Both the position numbers and the translations under genes were made by a program. A stretch of DNA of 64,000 nucleotides from Spironucleus salmonicida (lineage: Eukaryota > Fornicata > Diplomonadida > Hexamitidae). The notes under the pieces are model-generated. The model worked only from the letters and a program-made list of their open reading frames with translations, was not told the DNA's origin and made no database searches. How positions within the stretch are numbered: position 1 is the first letter of the stretch; each line of letters starts with the position of its first letter. Location: the NCBI GenBank assembly GCA_000497125.2, contig CM035320.1, positions 951,197 through 1,015,196 on the forward strand. Reading direction: 5' to 3'. Shown here one piece after another: positions 36,912-51,354 of the stretch.

Positions 36912-39614
36912 ATTTCGGATGATAATGAAGTAGCTAATTGTACCATAGAGTCTTTATAGTGGTAATTATATTATATATAAAAGGTACAAGGCAATTGAAT
37001 GGATTTACTACTAGTGTTGAAACTATTTAGTATTATCTTAATTTCTAGCTTGGTTGGAGTTAATATTATTAGTCATAACATTTAATTATTTTTGATGAAC
37101 TGTATTGGAGTATAAGTTTATGATTAAATGTAGTTTGCATCTTGGTTAACAGTATATAGTTTTTAAAAATTAAGTTTATATGCCGGTAGATTATACTTAA
37201 TAGGATTTAATATGACTTATAAATGTCTAGCTCTAAAATTTATTTCGATACATTAGTACTTTCATACATTCAGATAATAAACTTTTATTAATTACATTAT
37301 ATCAAATAGTTCATTACAAGAATGAATTATTTTATTAAATTTATATTTATATATAATTTGATAATAGCTGACCTAAATATTAATTCTAAATATATTTCTC
37401 TCGTAACATATATTGTACCCTCATAAACGTTATAAATAGTATAAAATGAAATAATAATATAATAAATACTACTATAAAATAAGAGAATGGATTGCAGAAT
37501 AAGTTTATATGTTTAACTATGCACTATATAAAATACATATTAATAATTATTTCCAGTCATAATACAATATAAATGTTTATATAATTAATTTAATAATATC
37601 TTAAATCCTAATATTTATAATATTTATAGTAAATGTATAAATATATGTGTGGTTATAAATTTTAATCATGTTTTATAATAGTAAATCTATTACTATTATT
37701 TTTTTCATTTGAGTTTTTACTCTTTTATTTATCTAATTTTATAAACTTTACCTATGTTAATGCATATAAGCATATTACTGTCAACTGGAAACATGCTAAA
37801 TAAAATTGTATTTTTAGATTTTATCTGAATTATTTATTAAATCATTTGCGTTAACGTTGATAAATTGTTTATAAGCCGTAATATTAATATAAGTATAGGC
37901 ATTATTAATGACAAATAAGATAATATGCTTATAATTTATAGTTTGAGAATAATGTTTTCCCGGAGTATTTCAAGTAATTAAATATTAAGTAGTAAGTTAC
38001 CAATATTCAGAAGTAAATGATCATATTTGATTCATAAATACAAATCATCTATTTTTCAAGAATCTGGAGTAGTAACAGGAGTTAAAGAACTCTTGATAAA
38101 TCATAGGTAGTTAAAAATATTTTTAAAGTTGCTTAAAATATACACTTTATTATAATAGTATACCCATAACTAATAATAAAACTTTAAAAGATATGCATCT
38201 TTACATAAAATCTTGATATACATTACCACAATCAGTTATTGTAGCATCTGTAATAACTAATACTATTCTTTAATATATTGATGGTATTTTTATTTTGACA
38301 TAGACAACAAAAATATTATATATAAGAAGTACTGAAACAAATTATTACAAAACTTCCTTAAAAACAAACTACTAACCATATACCTTAGCTTTATCTAGTA
38401 TAGGATGAAATAAGTTAATAAAATGCCTTATAGGCCAACTTATAACAATATATTCTTGAGAAAATATTAACGTAATTTTATAGTATTTTATTTTTTAAAA
38501 TATGCAGTTATAATCAAATAACGTAATATATTCGAATTTTCATAAACTTATAGGTAATTGTAGATAAAATTCATTATATTCTGTTATTAAGATTTACAGT
38601 TTATTTAAATTAAGGAACCTAAAGTAACATAGATACTATGTGAGTTTAATTTGTTTATGCAAAGGTATTTTTTAACAAAATAATCCAATAAGCACAAATA
38701 TTTACTATGAACAATTATAATTATAATATTCTCATTTATACTATTAATTATATATTAATTATTAAAATAGTTACTTTTTCACTAAAAATAACAATAAATT
38801 AGTATCATTCATCATTACAATCTATAGGTAAAAGTAGAAATCTCTGCTATTTTCTATTAGTAAATACTTATTTTCAATGATTTATTCTGCTTCACTTGCT
38901 ATGAAACATAATTAAAGTTAAAATTAGAATAAGATTATACAAATAGCAGAATATCTAGAAAGAAAACTATTGCGATATAATAACTAAATTCATTAACCAA
39001 CACTAAATATATAATTATTTATAGTAACTTAGTAAATAATTTCTCCAGATTTTAAGATTAGCCAATTGTCTATAATATTATACTAACCATTATGTATATA
39101 ATAATATATTATATTATAGTTGTAAGCATAAACTATACAAGTAGCAAGTTAATTCAAATATTCCCAAAGCATATAAATAATGACAATTACAAATAGAATA
39201 ACTACAATAACATTTTGAGGAAGCTAGATGGAATTATGATATTTCAGTATTCAAAAAGTTGACTAGATTTAGTGGAAAAGCTGTCGTCTCGCTCAAAAAA
39301 TAGAATGAATAAATAATACTTTTATATTATTTCTTATCATTTAACATTTAAATATAAATAATTTAAATTGCATTTATAGGAAAGTGTATATATAAAATTT
39401 CTCCAAAAAATTTTATTTTGACTATACACATAACCTTAGGCTAGTATATATTGATTACTAGTTTTAATGATATACTTCCTAATATTTGTTACATATATGT
39501 GTATTTAATTAGGAAAACGCACATATTCCAATAAATATATGACTTTTTGAAAGGGTTCAATTAGCAATGATTTGCTCGTTAGGTATAAATAATATATAGT
39601 AATAAACATGCAAT
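36912..39614. other. Long AT-rich spacer
   Basis: About 2.7 kb of very AT-rich DNA with no recognised gene, RNA or repeat. The last part is the 3' flank of the minus-strand LRR-GILT gene. Confidence 0.5.
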
Positions 39615-41312
39615 TCAGATAATTTTAATGCAGATATCAATGTCCCCCAAAACATTACACATTGCACGAACTACATCTTCGTATTTCTCGTATTGTATTT
39701 CAATGTTATCAATAAACGCAGTTGGAGACGGCCCAGAATTTAAAATGTCATACGCATATCTACTATCAGCCTCGATATAAGGATTTTCGCTCGCGCATGT
39801 TATAATTTCAGTCCAGTCAGATGCAAAGCACTGGGAAAGACTGGGTTTTTACGCATAGCATAATGAGCTCTCAACGAAGTCCCTTTGGTACATAATTCTT
39901 TCAGCACAGGTCATAACAGAGTCACCATACGCCTCCCACTGTCCGTGCATTGCGTACGTTTGGAACACAAACCCTTCAACTGGAACAGAAAGTGGAAGGA
40001 ACACGAATTGAAACTTGCTTAAAATCTGGGGATATTTCAAGCTAATAGGACTTAAAATATCTTCAAGAAACTCCGTGTAATCAGGACAGTTAGCCATTCC
40101 GGTCACAGTCAAATTGTGCTCAAATATTTATTATTGAATAATTTTAAAACCAGAAGTTTGAACAAATTCTGGGAGAATGTCACTGGGCTTGACTTCACTG
40201 CCGAAATTTGCATCTGATGCACTTATTGTAAAGTTGTTGAATAAAACTGCAATTTCAGTAAGCTATTTGTCAGAAATACAGTGAACTTTATGTTTGATAG
40301 CTTCGCAGTCAATTTAGACGTTTTCATAACTCGCTGTTAAACCTATAAAAGAGTAGTTTTGTGAGTTTTTTATTTGAATATTAAGCTCGAAATTAACAGA
40401 ATTTCCTTATTAGGTAAGATTTAAAATTTATACCAGGAAGCAGTCTGTTGTAGCACTACGCTCATGCCCGCAGAAGAAAGAAGTATTTGTGAAATCCATA
40501 AAAATATCTGGAGATAGGAGGCTTATATCGTTAAGAGAATAAGGAAATTTGTATTAAATTGTTCCTACAGCGGCAATAATACGAATTGCAGATGAAAACT
40601 GTTCGGGATGGGGAACTTCATTTCTGGTATAGGAAATATCAAAAACTTGTAGATTTTAAGGACTATTTCCTGTAACAATTAACTCAGTACTAGCAATACT
40701 TAGTTATTTTAGGCCTAACTCTGCTTTAATGTTGATATTTCCACCTACACCAGTTCCTGTTACATCGAGAATAAGCAGCTACCCGTTGAAAATGAAGGTA
40801 AATTTGCTAAGATCATTGTGCGATATTTTTAAAACTGTTGATTTGATCTATATAGTCTCAATTTACTATGCAACAAGACCTAACATTGCGAGGTCTAAAT
40901 CATCAATATTCAAATAGCAAGATAGGAAATCACCCTTTACTTTAGAAAGTGAAGCTCTTAGTGACTTAATTTCAGACTTACATATATTAGTAGGCAATGA
41001 AGTAATGTTTGTGTTCCGAATATGGAAGTATTCTATGGCTACAGGTACAGAAGGACAAGGGCCGAAAATATTATTATGGGAGAGATAAATTTCCTTAAAA
41101 CTAGTATTAATAAAGCAATCAGGCAAGGTGCCCTGTAGATTATTACGCGTAAGGTCAAGTACTACGGGAATTCCATCCTCACACTCAACTCCAAAGCGCT
41201 CACAAATATTATCAGACTGTTGCCAATTAGCACTGCTTTTCCACTATGGTCCTCCGGCAGACGTAAATAGCAAGTCCAGACAAGATATTGTGTCTAAAAG
41301 AGTGAATAACAT
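39615..41312 (-). CDS. Secreted leucine-rich-repeat protein fused to a GILT-like domain (565 aa)
   Basis: A frame of 566 codons runs from ATG 41,310-41,312 to TGA 39,615-39,617 with TAA/TAG as Gln. A hydrophobic start (MLFTLLDTISCLDLLF) suggests secretion. Residues about 20-70 resemble a plant-type LRR cap (NWQQSDNIC, FGVECEDG) leading into VVLDLTRNNLQGTLPDCF, and further irregular leucine-rich repeats follow to about residue 200. Residues about 400-560 resemble gamma-interferon-inducible lysosomal thiol reductase: AMHGQWEAYGDSVMTC near 454-469 fits the CQHGxxECxxNxxExC signature at H, G, E and the last C with exact spacing. The expected CxxC active site appears as CPDY near 409, so the second catalytic cysteine is Tyr. 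It may act in endosomes or outside the cell, with altered or no reductase activity. The GILT call is moderate. Confidence 0.75.
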
Positions 41313-44221
41313 TAAATAGTACTATTGTAATAAACATTATTTAATATATATTTACTATACTATTTATATTTTGATTTATTTCCAGATTTAGGGCAAATAT
41401 ATTTTTATATAGAATAAATACTATTTTTAGCTTAAAAAATTTAAATGCAGTTATGTTCTCATTTTTTGAAACCTAACAATAACTTATAGGGCAAAGAAGT
41501 TATTACTCTGTTACTATTTATAACATTACTATTATTTCAAGTTTATTTAGAATCTAATAGTAATTATAGTTAGCATTCATTATTTAGCTTAGCCTCTTTT
41601 ACTATTAATGTTTCTTTTAAAAATTACACAATTATTATAAACTAAATTACTAGTTTAATACATTTCCTATAAATGCAGATAAAAAGTCCCTGATTTTTAT
41701 ATTGAATTAGCTTATCGAACCCAAAGATGTCTCACTTGCTTATTACAATGTCTAGTAAAAATCTATTAATATTCTTGCTCAAAATTCACATTAAGTTTAT
41801 CAAAAATATTTTAAGTTATGAACTGTTCAGATTCAATCATCTTTTTCACAGTCACCTACAACTTTTACTAGCATTATTAATCTTACTAACAACCTCTATC
41901 AGCCACGATCAAACATTATTTGCCTTTCTGCCTATTTTCTACCTCACCACAAAACCCAACATTGAGCACAGGCCCAAAAATAATAAAGCATTATTATATG
42001 CCTTTACGCCTTTTAAACACAAAAACCAGTTCTACATTCTAGCCCTAAATTCTTCGACTAGCCTCATTTTGCTCTCTATTATGCAAAAATCAACTTGCAA
42101 ATGGCAGTCTTATTTTACAATAAACGTGCCCCATAGATCATTATTACTCACATTTTACCTTCACCAAAAGCTGTCATTCTGCTTCATCTAAGCACTTAAA
42201 TCTTAAAATTTAGCTAACAATTTTGCAAAAACCTTTCATTTTCCCAGCCCTATTTGGTTCCATTCAAACACATTTTTGCAGGCCAAATTGCTAATTTTGA
42301 GCCATTTTCGAATTTTTCCTTCAATTTAAGCACTGAAATTAAGACGATTTTCAGGCCAAAGTTCGCAGGCGAGCCGGTTCATTTGAGTGTGAAATTTGTG
42401 TTTTTAGCTATTAAAGGAGCCGTTATGCAGTTAAAATCGTTAGTTATAGATCGATTTTAACTAGTAGTTCCTTCATTTTTAGGTAGAAAAGCGATTGGAA
42501 AAATGCTAAATCAGTTCATTTCGACGCAAAATAATCGCTTTTTAACCTCCAAATGACCCCCAAATTTAAATATTCTTGGAAATAATAAACCAGTTCCTTC
42601 TGGACTAGGAATTTGCGAATTCGTCTCCGTTTGGGGCGCAGAACGGCTTCGTAATGCTGAGATTTTGGATAAAGATAATTTGGATCATTTTGAGGGATTT
42701 TGCGTGTTTTGATTGTTTCCATTTATGATATAATAATAGAGGTGGAAGGAAAATATTATATCAGTTTATCAGAAGATATTGACGATGATAGATTAAGTTA
42801 AATGGTATAAAAGGTAATGTTTCTGTAAATCTGAGCGGAATATTTTATGAAAGTTTTAAATTTTAGGAGCTGACGGAAGATATGTGTAGAAACTGAGTTG
42901 GGTTGTTTCTAGCTTATTTACTAAGGTTGTGGTGGAGTTAAAATGTATGATTTGCAATAATAGGATACGACTATTATTATGTTCGTCTAGAACATTTAGT
43001 TTAGATTTGGTGTGTCTATGTTTATAAATTAATTTTTATTCAGAAAAATTCAGTATATTCTAGCAAAACTAATATATACATCCAGAAAATCTCGGTGATC
43101 TTAGAATACTATGTATAATAATGAAATATATAGTAGTTTAAAGATTCAGAATATTAATTTTTAGTTTATTTGGTTGTAAGTCCTGTTTGTGTTACAAAAG
43201 TTAATGGAGTATTCGTTATAGCGACGGTACTAGATGAGATTTCAGATATAATTTGAATGACTAATCAAATTATATCCAATTAATGTTGGTGCTATATAGT
43301 TTATTCAAAGATAGATGAAATCGGATGGAGTACATATGAATTAAAGGCTGGGCAATAATTTTTATAAAAATCATGTATGGAGAACCTTTGTTCAGGTGGG
43401 AGTGGGTACAAGTATTTACGAATTATAGTGGAGTGTTCTAATATTAGAAGGCAATAAAAAGGCAATGATGTTCATGAGTAATATACACGTTTACTTGCTT
43501 CGTTGATAAGTTTTGTAAATATACTTTTATTGTGTACTAAAAACAATGAGTTAATGCTTTTAATATTATATCAGAACTATATAAAAATATTTTTTTTCAT
43601 ATTACACAACAATATCTTAAATTTTAAAATTAACAATAATACTTATAAAATATATTATTGACATATTTATATAAGTTATTATAAATAATATTAGATTAAA
43701 TATATTACTAATATTATATAATAATTTATCGATTTGAATATTAAAATAGTATACGATTTCAGTATCTTAAATTATTAGATATGTGCTACTTAATCTAAGT
43801 ATACGAATTGAACTAATACTATTTTCAGTAACTAATTAATACAACTGCAGAAATGTCAGAATAAGCTAAAACGTTTTCTTTATATTAAGATATAATACTG
43901 TATTACCTAAAATAATAATTATTATTTGTTTCTATATATCCTATTATTTGATTATATAAATAATGTATTTTATCATAAACTGTTTTTGTTTATCCAACAA
44001 TAAATAGTGATTATTATCATAAATTTTTATGTAACCCTGAATTCCTGCAAACTGGACTTGTAATTAAAACAAAAATTAAGTAAAGATCTTAATATTTATT
44101 TTTAAAAGTATACATAATAGTTAAAAATAGCAAATTAATTTTTTACACGTTTTTTCGTTTTATAGTATATCAATTATTATATTAAATTAAACATTTTATT
44201 ATTCGTCTTGTAGTTTCAATA
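41313..44221. other. Divergent intergenic region with GC-richer island
   Basis: This lies between the minus-strand LRR-GILT gene and the plus-strand ABC gene. A GC-richer island spans about 41,730-42,960, C/T-rich on the left (41,850-42,100) and G-rich on the right (42,600-42,960), the same switch as in the other islands. A 154-codon plus-strand frame at 41,727-42,191 is likely chance in the C/T-rich DNA. The rest, 42,960-44,221, is AT-rich and leads to the ABC gene start. Confidence 0.45.
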
Positions 44222-47200
44222 ATGCTGCCATTAGTGGACTATTTTCTACGCCAGGCAAAGCGTAACGTCGCCCTCATGATTCTAACAGTCACCCTACCTA
44301 TATTAATGCCATACATCATGTTCTTTATTTTTACCGTTTTTGGCGCTTCAGCACCTCCGGCAAAAGCAGTGCCAGTGCAGGTCCAGAACCTTCCGTAGCA
44401 GACGGCTTTCCCTTCCAATTCAGCAAATTTTGTATATTTTTCGTACTCTCCGGCCTCCGAAAACGCGAAATTGGTGGTCGACAATTTGATTCAAATGAAC
44501 GGCCTGGGTGCTGTCAAAACCAAGTCATTCGCCTCTTTAGACAACGCGAACAGTTACTTTGCAACAAAAAACATCAAAGACAACGAGGGAACTCTCGACA
44601 AGGTTCTGATGAAGAAAATTTTCTGTGCTGACTCCATGGAGCTGCTGCAGGTAAGCACGTGTGATGAAGCGTTTATAGATAAAATATCTGATACGCTAAT
44701 GGCTAAATACACTTTTGGAGCCGGTGGTGATGATGAAATTTTTATGCATATTAACTTGGTCGAAGACGGAACCATTGGTGCCATGCCCAAGAATCTCTCA
44801 GTCAACCTTATTACGAACACAACCATGCTGAACGCCTTGATCAAGGCGAATCCGGACAAAATTTCTTCGAAATAGAACACCTTCGAGCCGTTCTGGACCA
44901 GCTACGGGACGACTCTACAGTCTCAAATAGACTCCATTTTGGTCAAAAAGTTCACCGGAAAAACTATAAACTATTCTTTCAGTCAGCTAGACCCGATCCC
45001 GTTTACGGGTCAGGTGATCCCCTCCCAGGTGTTCTTCATCATGTCCGTCCAGCTCGGCTACGCCGTTTCTCTTGTACTGGCGACTATCCTGGCGACAGTC
45101 AACAGGGAGCAGTCACACGTCGTTTTGCGGCGTTTGGGCGTCTCGGAAGGCATGTTTTGGGCGTACAATTTCGTCTTCACGGGCGCTCCGGTCTTTTTAG
45201 GCGGAATTTTGGGAGTGATAATTTGGAGGTACACGGGTGTCCCGCCATTTAGCGGTATCGACGTTGGGTTCGGGCTTATTTCTGCAATTTTGATGTCGGT
45301 TATCATTATATCATTTTCGTGTCTCATTTCGGTCGTTTTCGGGGCGCACAAATCGCCGCCGACAATCATTGCCTGCGTATTCGCATTCGGCGTCCTGCTT
45401 ATACCGAACGTTTTTGGAATCCTCATTCCGTCACTTTTCGATCAAAGCTTGGTCAAGAATTACGCGATTTGGCTCAGCATGTTCTTCATTCCGCTGTTCT
45501 CGCTTGCTGTTATTATGGATGCGATAAAATCGGCAGGTCCGAGTGGCTTCGTCTCAATAGCCCAGTTCAAATGGTTCCAGTTCGATAATTCGACTCCGGC
45601 TAGCTATATTTTCACGGATTATAAAGGATATCATTCCTAGCTACGAATTTGCAGCACCAGCACGATTTCGGACATTTGCACTTATCAGATTCCAATGTTG
45701 TGGATAATCATGTTAGTGGCTTTAATCCAGAGCTTGATTTTAGTACCGCTGCTCATTTTGCTGATTGCACACTGGATGCCCGAAAAAGGGCACCGGGGGC
45801 TACCATTTTTATTCTTTGCGAAGAAAAATTTTTATTAGAAAATCGAGTAGGCCAGTGGCGGATTCAAAACAAGAGATTTGAAGGCGGGTTATAAGAAAAA
45901 AATGGTATTAAAGGGATTAAATATGGACTTAAACCAGAATTAAGTATGCGCTTTAGTTGCTGAGAGCGGAAGTGGGAAATCTACTATTTTGTCAATTATT
46001 GCTGGAGAAAAGCGGATTAAATCAGGGGAATTGATGGTGTTAGGATAGGACCTCACTGACGATATTAACGCTTACAAAATTAAGCCCTATATTGGTTTGT
46101 GCCCTTAAGATCTTAGTAATGTCTGGATGAATATTTCAGTTGTTGAAAATGTCACTCTAAGTCTTAAAATAAGGTCATAAATGACTCAAAAAGAGATAAC
46201 AGACATTAGCGGCATAGTTCAGAACCTACTAGTAGCAACTGGTCTTGGGTCTGCTCCTGTATAAATTCGTAAGGCTAAATCACTGTCTGGAGGAATGCTA
46301 AGAAGGTTAGCCTTTTGTAATGCTCTTGTAGGCTCAAATTTCTTGCTATTAGATGAAATTTCCGCAGGTGTGGATCCCGTTTTAAAACGTTCGATTTGGA
46401 GAGTTTTAGAGCAGTTTGAAGGCACGATCATCTTGACCAGTCATGACATGTCAGAAGTGCAAGAGATGGCGCAAACAATTACTGTTTTAAGCGATGGAAT
46501 TTCTGTTGCGAACAACATAAACCAATTTGACTTGCGTGGGGACGTCAAAAACTACGACATAAGCCTCTACAAGTCCAAGAATGTAACGAGCCAAGATTTC
46601 ATAAATCTTTAAGAGACACTTGACGTGAAAATTAATTTGGTGAGGGCCCAATAGCACGTTATGCAAGTTACCATCACAGAAGGAGTAACTACCGATCAAC
46701 TGCTCTCCGCCTACGACCAACTGTCGAATTTCATCCAAAACAACGATTTTGACGACTACCAAGTGAATAAATCGTCAATCCAGGAGATTTACGTGAAACT
46801 GATCAACTACCAGCCTGACAACACTGCCTCCGACGACTTTCAGCATCGAACTCCCAAAGGCTCAATTTTCAACGCGCTGATGAAGAAATCGGCCTACAAC
46901 GACTACAAGAACCAGAAACTTCCAATCCTCGCCGTAATGCTCGCAATATGCGTCCTCATTTCTATCCTCGTGCGCGTCCTGCAGTCCGTGCTGGACAAGC
47001 AGCTCGCGGGTTTTGCGTAGAGCTCAGATGACCGAAAACGGTTCGTTCAGCTCGCGGCACCGTGCTTTGCAGGATGTATGCTAAATACCGGGGCGATGCC
47101 ATACGATAAGCTCAACAATTGCTTCAAGAACAGGACGCCGGCTATTCTATTCGCCAAAACTTCAGCCTCGAGTAAGCCGTTTTGCGCGAATTATCTCGCC

Positions 47201-49870
47201 TTTCTGGGCCTTGATGGTGCGCAGAAAACGACGCTGGGCGACCGAAGCGGTAGCCTCGCAACCTTCGCATACCAGTTCGCGGTGCGATCGAATAGCGCAT
47301 TTGCGGGCCTCCCATCCTTTGAGGTCCCCACTGCTGGCCCGGACTACGCCAAATTATATCAGAACAAATATGACCCGCTCACGTAAACCGCCGGCGACGG
47401 CGTGCTACCGTACATTTTGAGCCAGACGCTCAAAATGCCGAATTAGGCCTGCGCACAGATGCAGTTTTGCGCGAACCAGTGCCTCGAATTTGAGAAATAA
47501 TTCACTGCGTGCAGCGAAGTATTCGATAAAGCTGCATGCCTCACCAGTTGCGGGACCAGCTGCGGTGCTGGCAGCTAAATAACAATCCAGGGGGCCGATT
47601 TCTTCGCCGTTGAGAGCCAGAATGAAGCTATTGCGTAGTACCGGCAGATCAGCGATTTAGCATTTGCCTCGTTCCCGGAGAATCGGACCGTTTTCAACGT
47701 CAACAAGGTCTTCCAGGAGAATAACAGGAAACTGATTTCGGGCATTTTCGACGTCAAAAAGGACACAGAAAGCGAAATGGACGTGCAGATTTCGACCATT
47801 TTCCCGTTCGTGGGCGCTGCTGGCGATTTTTACGATCAGAATGCCGCGCGAGTGTTCTTCAACGCGTCAGTGAAGTACACGTGCAACGGGACGTTCACAC
47901 CAGACTTTTCTGGCTCGCTGGATAATTTTCAGCTACAGACAGTTTCTGGGACCAGAACAGCTAACTAACTCTACAAAAACACCACCTAGACTCTTCCGGA
48001 TCGCTCAAACGTACAGTTGATGAACATGGGATCACAGCCGATAATCCAGTTCACGGGCGGCATTTTCCGTAAATTCCTATTCAAAACCGTTAGCGACTAC
48101 AGCCCCTGGACATTCAGCTACTCGTACGTCCTAGAGGAGATGCCCGTGTTTGCGAATCCGAACATTCTAGTTGATCCCTCCATGAAAAAATCCAGATTAA
48201 GCTCATTTTCGTCTATCGAATTCGTGGTAACTGGAATGCTACCACTGGTGCTCACAGCGATTCAGGTCGGCAAAGAGTACGACATCGAGGCAAATCGCTT
48301 GTATCAGTTGCACGGCGTCTCCTAAACGAAGTGGGCGGGCGTCACCTTGCTCTATTATCTCACCCAGGGCCTCTGTATCGGCCTCGGCAACCTCCTAATC
48401 GTGCTGATAATCGCATCATTCATCATTTTGGGTGGAAGTCAGGGCCTCACGGTCATGTTCTACCTACTGCAGTGCGTTTTTGCGGTCCCCACAGGTCTGC
48501 TGCTCGCCGTTCTCTCCAAGCGCTCGAAACCGGCATCGATGACGTCGTTTTTCATCGTAATCTTCACGCTCGTTTTCCAGATTATGGGATTGACAGGAAA
48601 AACACTCGCAATCGTTATCGCCGTGTTCATTCCGGCCTACGGCTTTGTTTACTAGCAGGGGCTGGTGGTGGCACTCCTGGAGCCCGACTACGCCGTTTTG
48701 GGCATTTCAATCGCAGCGCTCGCACTGCAAATTGCGCTCATTTTCCTGCTCGTGAACTGGGACCTCTTGGCCGCGAAGCTCAAAAATTAGGCCCGAAAAC
48801 CGCAGAATTGCGACGTCGAGGCCGCGCAAAACCGGCCCGAACTGGCGCTGCAGGTCCAGAACGTTTCCCACTCCTACGACAGAAAAAACTACGCTCTCAA
48901 AAACGTCTCCCTGGACGTCTAAAAGGGCGAGGTTTTCGGCCTTTTGGGCGCGAACGGCTCCGGGAAGTCGACGCTCGTGCACTGCCTGGCGGGGATCTAC
49001 CGTCCGACTTCGGGCGCCGCAATCTGCGACGACCAGAACATTTTCAACTCCGCGACCGTTTCGAGTCTATTTTCGATCGTTCCGCAGCGCGATATCCTGT
49101 TTGAGAGCCTTACGGTGTTGGATCACTTGGTGATTTTCACGCAAATGAACACAGCGCACCAGGCGACGATAAACGACATAATCTCGCAGATGCAGCTTGG
49201 AAAAATCGCGAAAACAAAGATTTCGGACCTCTCAGAGGGCACAAAACGCAAGGTCTCGTTCAGCCTCGCCCTAGCCGCGAATCCGCAGATTATCGCGCTG
49301 GACGAACCATCGTGCGGCCTCGGCGCTACGACCAAATTGATCGTTTAGGACGCCGTTTTCAAGCTTATTCAGACTGGCAGAACGGTCGTTTTGACAAGTC
49401 ACGATATGGAGGAGGTCGAAGCGCTCTGCGACAAATGCGTCATAATGAAAGATGGCATTATTATATAGTAAGGTGATATATATAAAATTAGGAAGGGAAA
49501 TAAATTAGAATTCAATTTGTTATTAAAAATAGAACTAGAATAGATATAATAATTAGAAAGTAATTTTTAGTAGAATGGAATTGGGTACAATAGAATATAT
49601 AATAATATATGTAAATTCTACGTTTTTGAAATGCCGAAAGGAACCGAAGCGAAGCAGATCATCAAGAGTCTATAAGAGTGCTCATTAGACAAAGAAAATT
49701 GGGTGATTGAAGGAATTCGTCTTGAGGACGTATTTTTGGACGTTGTTGGAGCTGGTAAGGACGAAAGTGCGGGCTGCGAAGATGTAATTAAGGTAGCAAA
49801 GGGAAGTGAGTGCATGAGCAGCCAACGTGTTGAGGAGAAATTGGAAAGTTTGGTGGGACAGGTTTTCTGA
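44222..49870 (+). CDS. ABCA-type full transporter (1882 aa)
   Basis: One frame runs from ATG 44,222 to TGA 49,868-49,870 with TAA/TAG as Gln and no intron. The layout is that of ABCA lipid transporters: N-terminal helix (about 16-42), luminal domain, helices about 255-515, nucleotide-binding domain 1 (Walker A ESGSGKST near 581, LSGGM near 688, Walker B LLLDE near 708), helix near 900, a large cysteine-bearing second luminal domain to about 1330, helices about 1335-1515, and domain 2 (GANGSGKST near 1576, LSEGT near 1670, ALDEP near 1692, switch TSHDMEE). Walker A1 starts with Ala instead of the usual Gly, and the second D-loop reads CGLGA instead of the usual GLDP, so the sites may be unequal. 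Expected substrate: lipids at plasma or endosomal membranes. AT-rich stretches near 45,640-46,300 and 49,450-49,620 interrupt an otherwise GC-richer gene. Confidence 0.93.
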
Positions 49871-51354
49871 GGGAATTTAAAGAGGAAAGGTTGATATGAT
49901 ATAGCTATAATTATATAATAATTATTTACATGAAAATTTGTATACTCGAGCAAATGAAATTATATATTATTATATGGATTACATGTAGAATTAAGTTCAG
50001 TAATTTAATAATTATATTGAAAGTTGAAGCATTTTTATCAGGCTGCATTAGCAGCTTCGCATATAGAGATAGTCTAGGGTTAATAGCAATACTTTAATTA
50101 GTATAAATGAATATTTAGAGTGGTTATTGGTGATGTGACTTAAAATTAATTGGTATATAAAAATTAATCACTTATATGTTGCATGAAGAATATAATAATT
50201 TTAGATACAGTTCTTTTTGTGAATTTAAAATATTTATATCGGTAAATAAGCTTATTTATTAAAGTCTCTATTCGTAAATTTAAATTGATTCCAATCAGGA
50301 AGTATATTTACTTTAGAAGTAAATATCAAATTTTTAAATAGTCGTAATAAGTAGGTACATTATAACTTTCAATATACTTTTATTGCGTAAACAATGGTTT
50401 AGATGAGTTTTACTTAATATTGTGATCTGAAATTTGTCCATATTATTTTACTATCTAACATCTATAATTAAAAATAATAATTTTATAACTTACTTATTTC
50501 GAATTATTACTATTACAATGTGTTCAAATGCTAACTTTCAGCAGTTATTGTACTTGAATATTATTTATGGAGAGGCTGTAATTACCAATGATGGGTGATT
50601 ATAACTAATCATTACATAAGGCTCTTTCGAAAATGTATTAACGAAGTGGAATATGTATTATTAACATTATAGAATATTATTAAAATTGGTTGAATCAGCT
50701 AGGAAATTTGTAAGTTAATTGAGAATATTATCTTATTAGTGCATATTTATCATCAGCAACATTAAATACTTGAAATATGATGTTATTCAAGACATAAATA
50801 TACACCATATCAGGTAAAGTATTATCTGCAGCTATGAACTATTTTCTTAAAAAATCAATCTGTGAAAATCTTATTTTTAGTAAGTATTATTACATTAATA
50901 CTATATATAAGTGATTTACTTAATAGTATTTGAAATTCGACATGTGCATCAAAATTATTAAAAAAAAATAAATCCATGCTGGATTCATATCATATTATTA
51001 TTGATTTTAACTATAATTAGTATTATAGATTGCAATATATAGGTGAAGAAAATAATAAATTGTTGGCTTTAAAAATAATTGCTACACTGAATTAAAGTTT
51101 TTATTTTTAATCTATTTTTATATAATATTCGAGTTTTATCAGAATTAAGTTTTGGTGATGATCATAATAGATTATTTAACATACTGTACAAATTCTAGTG
51201 TTAATATTCGTGAAGAAATGAGTACGTAGCTTAATATATAACATAATTTATATAGATATTAATATCTATTGATCTGATACGATTTTGACAAAAAAAAATA
51301 AATGTAATTAAGTAATTATAGTAATATATTAGTAACAAAGTTGTACTCATCTAT
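49871..51354. other. AT-rich spacer
   Basis: AT-rich DNA downstream of the ABC gene. It contains one copy of a short hairpin-forming repeat at 50,370-50,385. No gene is recognised. Confidence 0.4.
50370..50385. repeat. Short dispersed hairpin repeat CAATATACTTTTATTG
   Basis: CAATATACTTTTATTG can fold through CAATA and TATTG. The same 16 bases, extended to TTTCAATATACTTTTATTGC, recur at 52,665-52,680. Shorter versions lie at about 43,518-43,532 and about 20,285. Confidence 0.45.

Noticed and set aside
41727-42191. A 154-codon plus-strand frame open even under the standard code.
   Set aside because: It lies in the C/T-rich side of a composition-skewed island, where stop codons are rare by chance. 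The translation (Leu/Ser/His-rich) shows no domain and starts inside the skewed block.
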